A DNA stretch of 64,000 nt from Acidulodesulfobacterium sp021802425 (GCA_021802425.1 JAJZXJ010000007.1:25487-89486); one strand, 5' to 3'; shown: positions 53,927-62,929, counted from the stretch's first letter. Numbers and translations are program-made. Notes: generated by a model from the letters alone, not told the origin.

Positions 53927-54775
53927 ATGAAAATATTATTAGGCGCACATGTTTCTATTGCAGGGGGACTAAAAAATGTCTGTGCGCATGCAAAAAATAC
54001 GGGGTCCAATGCCGTTCAGATATTTACAAAAAACCAGCTGCAATGGTCGGCAAAGGAGCTTGATTCTAACGAAATATCTTCTTTTAAAAAATGCGTAATT
54101 AGTCAAAACTTGACGGTTGCCGTCCACCTTTCATATTTAGTTAATCCCGGAAGCACGGATAAAACAATAAAAGCAAAAACTACCTCCGGTATTATGGATG
54201 AAATTAAAAGATGCAGTCTGCTTGGCATAAAATATTTGGTATTTCATCCTGGTTCAAATAAATATTTATCCGAAGAGAGAATAATAAAACAAATTGCATT
54301 AAATTTGAGCGGCATTATAAAGCAAACGGCGGAATTTAAAGATGTTATTTTAGTTATTGAAACTACGGCAGGGCAGGGTAATCAAACAGGATATAAGTTG
54401 GAACATATTGCAAAGGTTATCGAACTTGTAGAAAATAACGAAAGATTAGGCGTGTGCATCGATACATGCCACATTTTTGCGGCAGGCTATGATATAAGAA
54501 CTTTATCCGAATATAATAAATTCATGAAAGATTTTGAAGATATTATCGGTTTTAATAAGTTAAAGGTCATGCATCTTAACGATTCCCTAAAGCCCCTCGG
54601 TTCTAAAGTAGATAGGCATGCAAGGGTAGGAAAGGGCTATATCGGCATGGATGCCTTCGGATTTATTGTAAACGATAAAAGGCTTAAAGACATACCGTTA
54701 ATTATCGAAACACCCGGAAGCGACAGGGAACATAAAATCGATTTAGATATTTTAAAGGGTATGATAAAAAAATAG
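53927..54775 (+). CDS. nfo: Endonuclease IV (AP endonuclease)
   Basis: 282 residues, TIM-barrel with three-zinc ligands seen in GAHVSIAGGLKN, VFHPGSNK, VIETTAGQG, CIDTCHIFAAGYD, MHLNDS and DRHARVGKGYIG. Cuts at abasic sites and repairs 3' ends. Standard length. Alone on its strand. Confidence 0.95.
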   Translation: MKILLGAHVSIAGGLKNVCAHAKNTGSNAVQIFTKNQLQWSAKELDSNEISSFKKCVISQNLTVAVHLSYLVNPGSTDKTIKAKTTSGIMDEIKRCSLLGIKYLVFHPGSNKYLSEERIIKQIALNLSGIIKQTAEFKDVILVIETTAGQGNQTGYKLEHIAKVIELVENNERLGVCIDTCHIFAAGYDIRTLSEYNKFMKDFEDIIGFNKLKVMHLNDSLKPLGSKVDRHARVGKGYIGMDAFGFIVNDKRLKDIPLIIETPGSDREHKIDLDILKGMIKK

Positions 54776-54789
54776 CTTTTTGCCGCCGA

Positions 54790-55038
54790 CTATCGAGGAT
54801 TATTTTGATTGCCGTCCCCGGCCGGCCTATTAACTTTTTGGTTTTTTCCGATCGTGAAATACAGTATTGCCCCTAAAAGCGGTAAAAAAACCACGACTAA
54901 AAGCCATACAATCTTATCGGATCCGCCCCTAAAATCGCTTTTAAGAATATCGATAAGCGCACTAATCCATAACACTATTGAAGCAATCCAGAATAGAAAC
55001 ATAAACAGCATTCCAAATCCAAACATACTTGCTATCAT
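54790..55038 (-). CDS. Small PLD-N-type membrane protein
   Basis: 82 residues from ATG 55038 (GGGGGG 7 bases before). Two helices: FGMLFMFLFWIASIVLWIS and WLLVVVFLPLLGAILYFTIG, with the GSDKIVW loop between, as in the cardiolipin synthase N-terminal/PLDc_N family of short proteins. The basic Asn/Gly tail is disordered. Function unknown. Confidence 0.7.
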   Translation of the reverse strand: MIASMFGFGMLFMFLFWIASIVLWISALIDILKSDFRGGSDKIVWLLVVVFLPLLGAILYFTIGKNQKVNRPAGDGNQNNPR

Positions 55039-55058
55039 AATCAATCCCCCCTATTAAC

Positions 55059-55098
55059 AAAAATCTATTATGTTTCATGTGAAACATAATAGATTTTT
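55059..55098. terminator. 40-base near-perfect palindrome after hldD containing parS
   Basis: Two 19-base arms around a TG centre, with A5 on the left and T5 on the right. Folds into a strong hairpin followed by U-rich sequence, so it may terminate the hldD transcript from either side. Its middle 16 bases are the parS-like site. Confidence 0.65.
55071..55086. promoter_or_regulatory. parS: Second parS-like ParB-binding site
   Basis: Exactly the same TGTTTCATGTGAAACA as at 22859-22874, one base from the consensus, 32 kb from the first copy and on the same side of the origin genes. Confidence 0.6.
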
Positions 55099-55108
55099 AA
55101 TATTGTTT

Positions 55109-56077
55109 TCAGTATGATAAACGACTTTTGTCCCCGCTATTCAGCCAGTCTAAATATTTCTTAACCCCCTCTTCGATTGATAGAAAAGGTTTCCCGTATC
55201 CTATGCCGCGTAAAGCGGCAATATCTGCTTCGGTAAAGCTCTGGTATGCGCCTTTAAGGCGATCGGGGAAAGGGATATATTCAATTTCCCCTGAGCCATG
55301 CCATTTTATTACGGCGTTCGCGACATCGTTAAATGACCTTGCTTTTCCTGTTCCAAGGTTAAATATTCCTGATTTACCCGGATTATCTAAAAACCACAAA
55401 TTAACATCTGCACAGTCTTCAACATAAATAAAATCACGCCTTTGCTCGCCGTTTCCATAACCGCCGGTTCCCTCGAAGAGTTTCGCCTTGCTATTTGCAA
55501 GTATCTGGTTATTAAAGTGAAACGCAACGCTAGACATAGTTCCTTTATGAGTTTCCCTCGGCCCATAGACATTAAAATATCTGAAGCCTGCTATTTGATA
55601 TTTTGTCTTTTTTATAATACTTCTCACATATTGGTCAAATTGAAACTTAGAATAGGCATACATATTAATAGGGTGTTCGCAGGTTCTATCTTCCGTAAAT
55701 CCAATTTTACCGCTGCCGTAAACGGAAGCGGATGATGCATATATATATTGCGCCCCCATTTCCTGGCACCATTTTAATAACTCTTTTGAATATTCGAAGT
55801 TGTTTCTCATTATAAACTTTCCGTCCCATTCGGTTGTGGAAGAACAAGCGCCTTCATGAAAAATAGCCCTTATGCCCCCAAAATTATATCCTTTTTTAAT
55901 ATTTTCTATAAAATCATCCTTATCCATGTAATCTAAAATATTAAGGTCTGCAAGATTACGCATTTTTCGGCCGTTGGTAAGATTATCGACAACTAAAATA
56001 TTTGTTTCACCCCTTTTGTTAAGAGCTTCCACAATATTAGACCCTATAAAACCTGCCCCGCCTGTAACTATTATCAT
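55109..56077 (-). CDS. hldD: ADP-L-glycero-D-manno-heptose-6-epimerase
   Basis: 322 residues, short-chain dehydrogenase fold: GGAGFIGSN at the start, SSASVYGSG with active Ser, YAYSKFQFDQ with Tyr/Lys, and the HldD-specific RYFNVYGPRETHKG. Makes the heptose for LPS inner core, so a Gram-negative envelope with LPS is expected. Confidence 0.95.
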   Translation of the reverse strand: MIIVTGGAGFIGSNIVEALNKRGETNILVVDNLTNGRKMRNLADLNILDYMDKDDFIENIKKGYNFGGIRAIFHEGACSSTTEWDGKFIMRNNFEYSKELLKWCQEMGAQYIYASSASVYGSGKIGFTEDRTCEHPINMYAYSKFQFDQYVRSIIKKTKYQIAGFRYFNVYGPRETHKGTMSSVAFHFNNQILANSKAKLFEGTGGYGNGEQRRDFIYVEDCADVNLWFLDNPGKSGIFNLGTGKARSFNDVANAVIKWHGSGEIEYIPFPDRLKGAYQSFTEADIAALRGIGYGKPFLSIEEGVKKYLDWLNSGDKSRLSY

Positions 56078-56096
56078 ATTTAACGACCGTCATTCT

Positions 56097-56130
56097 AAAC
56101 CTATAAAAATCTGTAAATTTTTATAGGTTT
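56097..56130. terminator. Terminator of the restriction-modification operon
   Basis: AAACCTATAAAAAT (56097-56110) pairs exactly with 56117-56130, loop of six. It lies 141 bases downstream of the HNH endonuclease stop (minus strand). Confidence 0.45.
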
Positions 56131-56270
56131 ATGGTTGAACGCCTCCATAATTAAAAGTTAAATTATTGAACCTACCCGACACATTATTTACCCTAACAAT
56201 AGCGGTAAACTCATAGTTACATTTTATTTTCTAATTTTACGATTTTAAAAATATCGTAAGGCTGCTTCAC

Positions 56271-57008
56271 TCAAGGAAGATTTCTTTCCCGTAATTCTTG
56301 TAATTTATTTAATATTTCATCTTGTATTTCTTTTTCGGCTTTTAAAACAGGTTTTACGGAAGCGACGGCGACAACCCTTCCTTTCATGTCAAAAACAAAA
56401 TCATCTTGATATGCTTGATTGCAAATTTGGCATTGGGGGATTAGGTTATCAAGCGTAACGGGTTTGCTTGGATTCATATGTCCTTGTTGCAATTGCGTTT
56501 TTTTATCAGGCTCAAGAAAATGCGGTTCCCCTTCTTTGGACCCGCATGAGGCACACCGAAATCCATATACGGCCTTTAACTCATTAAAATTTTTTGCGGC
56601 AATCCTTCCGGCTCGTTTTAATGAGTTAAAAAGAAATGTAGGCTTTGGACTTTCGGTAGTAATAAGAACATGATAGCCGCTTGGCACCGTGCTTTTTTTG
56701 TTAGGAATTTTATCTCCTTTGTTAAGAATATACCATCCATCGCTTGCTAAATGTCTAACCTGTTGATCTTTGCCTGCGTTAGGCTTTATACTTGCAACAA
56801 AAGAAGAAATAGTGTCTTTATGAACTAATGTACCTCTATTTTTTCGCAAGAAAATAAGCCATAGAGCTTTTATACTGTTTCTTTCAGGAAATTTAACCCC
56901 ATATTTAGAAAGGTTTAAACTATATTCTTTGTTAAGCTGTTTATACCATTTCTCTATTTCGCTAAGCGGCATAGATGTGTATCCGACCTGTTTATCCAAT
57001 TTTTTCAT
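56271..57008 (-). CDS. HNH-type restriction endonuclease
   Basis: 245 residues. C-terminal zinc finger-HNH unit: CASCGS (C152, C155), GHMNP with H177, TLDNLIPQCQIC (N188, C193, C196). The N-terminal 150 residues would hold recognition functions and resemble no family I can name. Overlaps the methyltransferase start by 4 bases, so the pair is a type II restriction-modification system. Specificity unknown. Confidence 0.75.
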   Translation of the reverse strand: MKKLDKQVGYTSMPLSEIEKWYKQLNKEYSLNLSKYGVKFPERNSIKALWLIFLRKNRGTLVHKDTISSFVASIKPNAGKDQQVRHLASDGWYILNKGDKIPNKKSTVPSGYHVLITTESPKPTFLFNSLKRAGRIAAKNFNELKAVYGFRCASCGSKEGEPHFLEPDKKTQLQQGHMNPSKPVTLDNLIPQCQICNQAYQDDFVFDMKGRVVAVASVKPVLKAEKEIQDEILNKLQELRERNLP

Positions 57009-57955
57009 AACAATTGCTCGCTTCGCTGCGCGTTAAACTGTTCAAGCCGTTTCTTTGCAATTTTAAAATATTCTTTTTCAATTTCAAAACCTATAAATTT
57101 TCTCATTTTTTTTAATGCCGCGACGCCCGTCGTTCCGCTTCCCATAAACGGATCAAGGACTACCTGTCCTTGAACGCTAAATATTTCAATTAATCTTTCC
57201 ATTATCTCTACAGGTTTTATCGTCATATGTCCAATTTCTTTTCTCATATTTGGTTTTCTGTAGTTAAGGATGGTCGTTTGTTGAGTTTCAAAGTCCGTGC
57301 GAATAAGACCGGTACCCCATTTCAACCAATTTTCGACAAATGTTCCTTCTTTTGGTTTTTGTGCTAAAAGGATACTCTCAAATTTTGGTCTTAATTGAGG
57401 CGTTTTTCTATTTTGTAATTTCTTAATAATATTTTCTTTTTCATCATTGGGAATTTTCATTTTTTTAACGAAATGATCTTGGGTAAATGCCTTTCCTTGT
57501 CCCCCATTATGTTCCCATATTAACATATCGCGTATTTCAAAACCTGCATTTTCCGATGCCGAGGCAATGCGATGAAAAAGCCGCCCTGACGAGAAGGAAG
57601 CCATGAAGCCGCCCGGCTTTAATACCCTAATTGCCTCTTTTGAAACATTATAAAAAAAAATTTCGAGTCGTTTCCCTTGTGAAGGGTCGAATTTCATTCC
57701 TCTGGGAAGACCGCGAACAACGCCGGCTTTTGATTCTCTTTTCCTTAATTTAACATCCGACCATTCATCGCCCATCCCGTCTAAAAAATAAGGAGGATCA
57801 GTGGCGATAAAATCTATGCTATTATCGGCTATCTTGCAAAATACATTCATGCAGTCGGCAAGATATATAAAGGCATCTTTTATTTTTATTTCTTTTTTAT
57901 TATCCTCTTGAATATTAATACTATATTTTTCGTTTGTTACATTTACATTATTCAT
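57005..57955 (-). CDS. DNA adenine methyltransferase of the same system
   Basis: 316 residues. Catalytic TDPPY (residue 53) comes before the SAM-binding DPFMGSGTTGVAA (about 268), so it is a beta-class N6-adenine (or N4-cytosine) enzyme; DPPY favours adenine. Protects the site cut by the neighbouring HNH protein. The last residues (AQRSEQLL) come from a GC-rich stretch unlike the neighbourhood. Confidence 0.9.
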   Translation of the reverse strand: MNNVNVTNEKYSINIQEDNKKEIKIKDAFIYLADCMNVFCKIADNSIDFIATDPPYFLDGMGDEWSDVKLRKRESKAGVVRGLPRGMKFDPSQGKRLEIFFYNVSKEAIRVLKPGGFMASFSSGRLFHRIASASENAGFEIRDMLIWEHNGGQGKAFTQDHFVKKMKIPNDEKENIIKKLQNRKTPQLRPKFESILLAQKPKEGTFVENWLKWGTGLIRTDFETQQTTILNYRKPNMRKEIGHMTIKPVEIMERLIEIFSVQGQVVLDPFMGSGTTGVAALKKMRKFIGFEIEKEYFKIAKKRLEQFNAQRSEQLL

Positions 57956-58069
57956 ATTTTTGCCTATTTTAATATCGTCTTAAATTTTATTATTTTTAAA
58001 ACCTCATGATCGCCTATCAATATTTATGAATCCATTATACATTAATTTTGCGCAATTTATAGCTATAAC

Positions 58070-58792
58070 CTAGTATTTTCGCAACAATCCCACAAGCTCG
58101 CCTATTATCTTGACTTTGTCATAATCGAGTATGATCGGCTTATAATTGGGATTGGAGGGCGTAAGTTTAACCCTGCCGTCTTTGAGCCTGTAATATCTTT
58201 TTAAAGTAGCCTCGTAACCGTCTATCATTGCCGCAATTATTTTGCCGTTAGGAACCTCGCGGCATTTTTTCAATATTATTATATCCCCGTCCATAATCAT
58301 GTCTTCTATCATAGACTCGCCTCTAACCTTAAGGGCAAATATGTTTTTACTTCCGCCGCCGGCTAAATTATTCGGCACTTCGATAAACTCGTCGATTTGT
58401 ATAGCCTCGATAGGATAACCCGCGGCTATATATCCATATAAATGGATGGGCGTCGTATTGTTTATTGAGTCCAAATCAATATTATGAGCGGCATTTTTTA
58501 TATCCGCGGCGTTAAAACTCTTTGCATCTTTCATCAAAGACACCGGCGGCGCCGGAATTTGATTTTTGTTAAAAGAGGGTATAACCGGTATAAACGGATA
58601 AATAGACCTCTTTTTACCCGGAATGGTATCTATAATCCCTCTTTCTTTAAGCGATTTTATATGTTTAAATACCGTCGATTTCGAAGATAATCCGAGGGCG
58701 GCGCCTATCTCTTCATAGGAAGGGGAATAGCCTTTATCGTTAAAATATTTTTCTATAAAGTCCAAAACATTCTTTTGTTTTTTACTAAGCAT
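58070..58792 (-). CDS. lexA: SOS repressor LexA
   Basis: 240 residues, longer than the usual 200. Winged HTH 1-65 (YEEIGAALGLSSKSTVFKHIKSLKERG), then a 50-residue linker (about 66-118), and the S24 autoprotease: cleavage site A124-G125 (IAAGYP), Ser160 (VRGESMIEDMIMDGD), Lys198 (EATLKRYYR). Represses DNA-damage genes until RecA triggers self-cleavage. Own operator at 58829-58843. Confidence 0.93.
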   Translation of the reverse strand: MLSKKQKNVLDFIEKYFNDKGYSPSYEEIGAALGLSSKSTVFKHIKSLKERGIIDTIPGKKRSIYPFIPVIPSFNKNQIPAPPVSLMKDAKSFNAADIKNAAHNIDLDSINNTTPIHLYGYIAAGYPIEAIQIDEFIEVPNNLAGGGSKNIFALKVRGESMIEDMIMDGDIIILKKCREVPNGKIIAAMIDGYEATLKRYYRLKDGRVKLTPSNPNYKPIILDYDKVKIIGELVGLLRKY

Positions 58793-58820
58793 GATAAATA
58801 TAATTTTTATTTTTTATTGC

Positions 58821-58850
58821 ATTATAGCGAACAAATGGCGAACATGTCAA
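58821..58850 (-). promoter_or_regulatory. lexA promoter with GTTC-N7-GTTC operator
   Basis: On the minus strand, TTGACA (58845-58850), 18-base spacer, TATAAT (58821-58826). Between them GTTC-N7-GTTC (58829-58843) is a direct repeat of the Alphaproteobacteria type LexA box, and the copies are parts of a tandem TGTTCGC. Placed to block its own promoter. Confidence 0.7.
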
Positions 58851-58946
58851 GCGCTTTCTCGGCAAAAACTTTGAAATTTTTATTCTTAATCCACTTAAAT
58901 GATACAGTGTTTATCAATATTTAGCCTTGCAATTTAAGGGGTTAGA

Positions 58947-59852
58947 TTGTTAATATATATATATATTATGAATTTTATAGATTTATTTATTGTATATTTT
59001 ATCCTCTTTATAACCGCGCTTTTTGTCGGAATTGTCGGAAATACAATCGGGATAGGCGGCGGAATCCTGCTCGTCCCGTTTTTTATTTTTTATATGCATT
59101 TGTCGCCTTTGGAATCAAGCGGGTTGTCTCTTTTTACCATAATGTTAAGCACCATGGGAGGTTCTTATATTTTTTACAAAGATAAAACAATCGACTTAAA
59201 TCTTTATTTAATGATTTTGCTGCCCGCGCTCTTCGGCATCATAATAGGTTCCGTATTAAGCCGCTATATCTTAACAAATCAATTTAAATGGGTTTTGTCA
59301 TTTATTATAATCGGAATCGGAATATTTTCGTTGATTGCGACAAAAAAACAGGCGGCATATAAAAATAATTATAGCGATAAGTATGCTGCCCCTTTAAAAA
59401 GCGGCGATGCCGGTTTTTTAAGGGGGCATATAAGAAAGACTCTTAAGGAATCAAATGGAACGACTTACGATTATGAAATAAAAAGCCCTTTGTCGATTAA
59501 TATTTTTTCTTTAATCGCAGGCTTTGTTTCCGGATTTATCGGAATCGGCATAGGGGGAATAACGGGAACTTTTTTAACTGCCGTTGAGCAAATCCCGCCA
59601 AGGATTGCCTTTTCGACCATAATATCCATTATGGCAATTATTTCTTTAATCGGCGGGCTAATCCACTTTTACTATATTAAAAATCCTTTACATATGGCAA
59701 TTTACATTATTCCCTTAGGAGCAGGCGCTTTAACCGGTTCTAAAATCGGCGCTTTTATTTCTAAAAATTCCAAAGCGAAAACTTTGAGGATTTATCAGGG
59801 AACATTTATAATTTTGTTAGGTATTTTAATGCTTGCCCTTTCGGCTTTATGA
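58947..59852 (+). CDS. TauE/SafE family permease
   Basis: 301 residues with about eight helices in two repeats and the GNTIGIGGGILLVPFFIF signature followed by FIGIGIGGITGTFLTAVEQ. Longer central loop than the copy at 31446. I use the TTG at 58947 because AAGGGG precedes it by 5 bases; the first ATG is 58968. Substrate unknown. Confidence 0.8.
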   Translation: MLIYIYIMNFIDLFIVYFILFITALFVGIVGNTIGIGGGILLVPFFIFYMHLSPLESSGLSLFTIMLSTMGGSYIFYKDKTIDLNLYLMILLPALFGIIIGSVLSRYILTNQFKWVLSFIIIGIGIFSLIATKKQAAYKNNYSDKYAAPLKSGDAGFLRGHIRKTLKESNGTTYDYEIKSPLSINIFSLIAGFVSGFIGIGIGGITGTFLTAVEQIPPRIAFSTIISIMAIISLIGGLIHFYYIKNPLHMAIYIIPLGAGALTGSKIGAFISKNSKAKTLRIYQGTFIILLGILMLALSAL

Positions 59853-59870
59853 TTTGTCTGCCCTGCAAAG

Positions 59871-60823
59871 TTAAACGCAGGACGCCGTAAATTTTGCTAT
59901 AAGCCTAAAATCACTGCTTTTATCGGCATTATAATCTGTTTTATAGAATAAAATCCTGTCCAAGCGAACCCGTTTGGATTTATATTTAAAGTTTTCGATT
60001 TTTTTTACCTCATCCGTTTTTGATAAGAATAAATATAAATCGACGCCATTTTTTAANNNNNNNNNNNNNNNNNNNNNNNNNNNNNNNNNNNNNNNNNNNN
60101 NNNNNNNNNNNNNNNNNNNNNNNNNNNNNNNNNNNNNNNNNNNNNNNNNNNNNNNNTATAATCTGTTTTATAGAATAAAATCCTGTCCAAGCGAACCCGT
60201 TTGGATTTATATTTAAAGTTTTCGATTTTTTTTACCTCATCCGTTTTTGATAAGAATAAATATAAATCGACGCCATTTTTTAAGTTCAATTTTTCTATTA
60301 AGTTAATAAGTTCGTCTGCGTTAAAAGCCGCTCGCGTTGTTATCGCAAAGGTGTTGCCGAAATCTTTATATGCGAATATGTTTACATTTAAACACCGAAA
60401 ATTCGAAAGGTTTAATTTTCTTGCCGCCGCCTTTTGAAAATTGCATTTCTTCAATACCGATTCTACCGAAATAACATTTAACTCAGGCCTTAATATGCTT
60501 AGAATGATTCCGGGCAATCCCGCGCCGGAGCCGATATCTATAATAGATTTGACCCTGCCTGACCCCTGTTCGTTTCCAGTGCCTTCCGTGCGTAAAATTT
60601 TTAACAGGAAGGCGCTGTCTATAATATGCCTTTTGATAAATTCGTCCGCATCCGTTATCGTCGTAAGATTTATTTTTTTATTCCATTCCAAAAGTTCCTC
60701 GTAAAATATGTAAAATTTTTCAATTAGCCGCCTTAATTTAGTATCCTTGGATATAATCCCATAATTTATTAAATAATTATAGACTTCATCGATAAATTTT
60801 TCTTTTAAGGTTTTGCAGTCCAT
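59871..60823 (-). CDS. rsmG: 16S rRNA m7G527 methyltransferase RsmG, interrupted by assembly gap
   Basis: Start ATG 60823; class I fold with DIGSGAGLPGIILSI, VESVLKKCNFQKAA and FAITTRAAF. The frame is broken by the 100 N and duplicated flank, but removing 227 artefact bases gives 726 bases, 241 residues, ending at TAA 59871 (YNADKSSDFRLIAKF tail). So the gene is intact in the genome. RsmG modifies G527 of 16S rRNA. Confidence 0.9.
59930..60056 (+). repeat. Left copy of second 127-bp duplication
   Basis: Identical to 60157-60283; encodes the same rsmG tail piece on the minus strand twice. Same length as the first gap's overlap. Confidence 0.9.
60057..60156. other. Second scaffold gap, 100 N
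   Basis: Exactly 100 N inside rsmG, flanked by the 127-bp duplication; see the repeat entry. Confidence 0.97.
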
Positions 60824-60938
60824 GATTTTACCCGATAATTTTTAAAGATAGATTTTTTTATTTTTTTATAAAAATATATTATAATATATAATAATTTTAG
60901 AATTTTAGCAGTGAGAAGTCGATAAAATTTTATAAATA

Positions 60939-61358
60939 ATGGATGAAATTCAAAATTATTCTTATTTCGAACATGGAGCGGATATTGGCATTATAGGAAA
61001 AGGGAAAACCCTCGAAAAATCGTTCGAAGCCGCGGCGGCTGCGATGTTTGCGATAATCACGGATATTTCGAAGGTAAATCCTGTTAAACGGATAAAATTT
61101 AATTTTACCGAGCCGGACATCGAATTTGCTTTTATATCGTGGCTTAATAATTTACTGAACGAATCTCATCTGTCGAATATGGTGTTTAGCCGTTTTCATG
61201 TCGAAAGGGATAAAGATGTCTGGATGTGCGAAGCTTTTGGGGAATCATGGCATAGCGGTCTGGAAAGGGGAACAGAGGTAAAAGGCGCGACTTTGACGAA
61301 ATTATCAGTAATAAATGAAAACGGAATATGGGCTGCAAGCTGCGTCGTGGATGTTTAG
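60939..61358 (+). CDS. Archease
   Basis: 139 residues. FEHGADIGIIGKGKTLEKSFEAAAAAMF and ERGTEVKGATLTKL are the conserved archease blocks. It activates RtcB. 53 bases before rtcB, same strand. Confidence 0.92.
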   Translation: MDEIQNYSYFEHGADIGIIGKGKTLEKSFEAAAAAMFAIITDISKVNPVKRIKFNFTEPDIEFAFISWLNNLLNESHLSNMVFSRFHVERDKDVWMCEAFGESWHSGLERGTEVKGATLTKLSVINENGIWAASCVVDV

Positions 61359-61411
61359 CCCAAAATTGCCGGTAGCGATTTTGAGTTCACGATTAATCTC
61401 ATAAGGATTGT

Positions 61412-62872
61412 ATGAATTTAGAAAATTTCGTTCAAATCGAACCGAACTGCTGGGCGGTCAGGTTAAAAGAAGAAGCCGGAGGATTGGGAGGCGGCAAGGA
61501 AGGCGCGGGCATTCCGGTGCGTTTCTATGCCGATAAGGAGCTGCTTGCGGCAATGGACGAAAAGGTAAAGGAGCAGATAATTAATGTTTCGCGGCTCCCG
61601 GGACTTAAAGGCTATGCCTTTGCGATGCCGGACGCCCACTGGGGATACGGATTCCCTATCGGCGGGGTTGCCGCATATGACCCTGAAGAAGGCGGGATTA
61701 TTTCTGCGGGAGGCGTGGGCTTTGACATATCGTGCGGGATCAGGTGCCTTAAAACCGATTTAACCGTAGAAGATATATCTCCTTATGCGAAAGAATTATC
61801 GGATTTGCTTTTTAGAAATATTCCTGCGGGGGTAGGCGCGGAAGGAAATATCACGCTTAATGAGGCGGAGCTTGACGAGATTATGCTTAACGGCGCTCAC
61901 TATGCAACATCCAAGGGATACGGAACGAAAGAGGATATTTTATACATAGAGGATAGCGGAAAGGTAAGCGGCGCCGACCCTTCTATGGTTTCCATATCCG
62001 CAAAAAGAAGGCAAAAGTCAGAGATGGGAACACTGGGCTCCGGCAACCATTATCTGGAAGTTCAGGCGGTAAAACAGATATTCGATGAAAATACCGCAGG
62101 AGTTTTCGGTCTTAAAAAAAATCAGATAGTTATTTCGATCCACTGCGGCTCAAGGGGACTCGGACATCAAGTTGGAACCGATTATTTAATAACTTTAGCA
62201 AAAGCCGCCGCAAAATACGGGATAAATCTTCCCGACAGGGAACTGGCCTGCGCCCCGATTAAGTCCGTAGAAGGCGGGATGTATTTGGGCGCAATGAACG
62301 CCGCTATTAATGTAGCGCTGTGCAACAGGCAGATGCTGGCGCAATTAACGAGAGACGCGTTCGAAAAAATATTTCCGAAAGCTGCTATTAAAACCCTTTT
62401 CGATGTATCGCACAATACCTGCAAAGCCGAAAAGCACACGGTAAACGGCAAAGAACTCTTATTATATGTTCACAGAAAGGGGGCAACGAGAGCTTTTGGC
62501 CCGTTTCATCCCTCGCTGCCGGACCTTTTTAAAGAAACCGGTCAGCCGGTTATTATCGGCGGAAGTATGGGAACGGGTTCGTATGTTCTTGCCGGGACCA
62601 AAGAAAGCGAAGAAAGGTCTTTTTCTTCGGCAAGCCACGGAGCCGGAAGGGCGATGAGCAGAAATCAGGCGTTAAAATTATGGAGAGGCAGGGAAGTCAT
62701 AGACGAACTAAAAGAAAAAGGCATAATTATAAGAAGCAGGTCTATGAGGGGCGTTGCGGAAGAAGCCCCCGATGCTTATAAAAATGTCGATGCCGTGGCG
62801 GAAGCTACCGAAAAGGCGGGGCTGGCAAAAAGGGTTTGTTACCTGTCTCCCGTAATTTGCATAAAGGGGTGA
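61412..62872 (+). CDS. rtcB: RNA ligase RtcB
   Basis: 486 residues. GVGFDISCGIRC holds the nucleotidylated-site neighbourhood and metal Cys; NHYLEVQ, HCGSRGLGHQ, SHNTCKAE, RKGATRAFGP follow, and the GAGRAMSR tail ends the family core. Joins 2',3'-cyclic phosphate to 5'-OH RNA ends using GTP. Operon with archease. Confidence 0.95.
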   Translation: MNLENFVQIEPNCWAVRLKEEAGGLGGGKEGAGIPVRFYADKELLAAMDEKVKEQIINVSRLPGLKGYAFAMPDAHWGYGFPIGGVAAYDPEEGGIISAGGVGFDISCGIRCLKTDLTVEDISPYAKELSDLLFRNIPAGVGAEGNITLNEAELDEIMLNGAHYATSKGYGTKEDILYIEDSGKVSGADPSMVSISAKRRQKSEMGTLGSGNHYLEVQAVKQIFDENTAGVFGLKKNQIVISIHCGSRGLGHQVGTDYLITLAKAAAKYGINLPDRELACAPIKSVEGGMYLGAMNAAINVALCNRQMLAQLTRDAFEKIFPKAAIKTLFDVSHNTCKAEKHTVNGKELLLYVHRKGATRAFGPFHPSLPDLFKETGQPVIIGGSMGTGSYVLAGTKESEERSFSSASHGAGRAMSRNQALKLWRGREVIDELKEKGIIIRSRSMRGVAEEAPDAYKNVDAVAEATEKAGLAKRVCYLSPVICIKG

Positions 62873-62877
62873 GAGTA

Positions 62878-62929
62878 AAGTTTCTAAGAAACTTCACGAG
62901 TGTCGTCAGACACGAGAGCGAAGCGGTAA
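62878..62929. repeat. Palindromic repeat at the thpR 3' end
   Basis: AAGTTTCT-A-AGAAACTT (62878-62894), then GTGTC-GTCA-GACAC (62900-62913), then ACGAGAGCGAAGCGGTAA (62912-62929), the last identical to 30797-30814. It starts 5 bases after rtcB and reads into the thpR C-terminus. Confidence 0.75.

Noticed and set aside
59930..60283. Truncated rsmG
   Set aside because: Gene is whole and in frame after removing the duplicated contig end.
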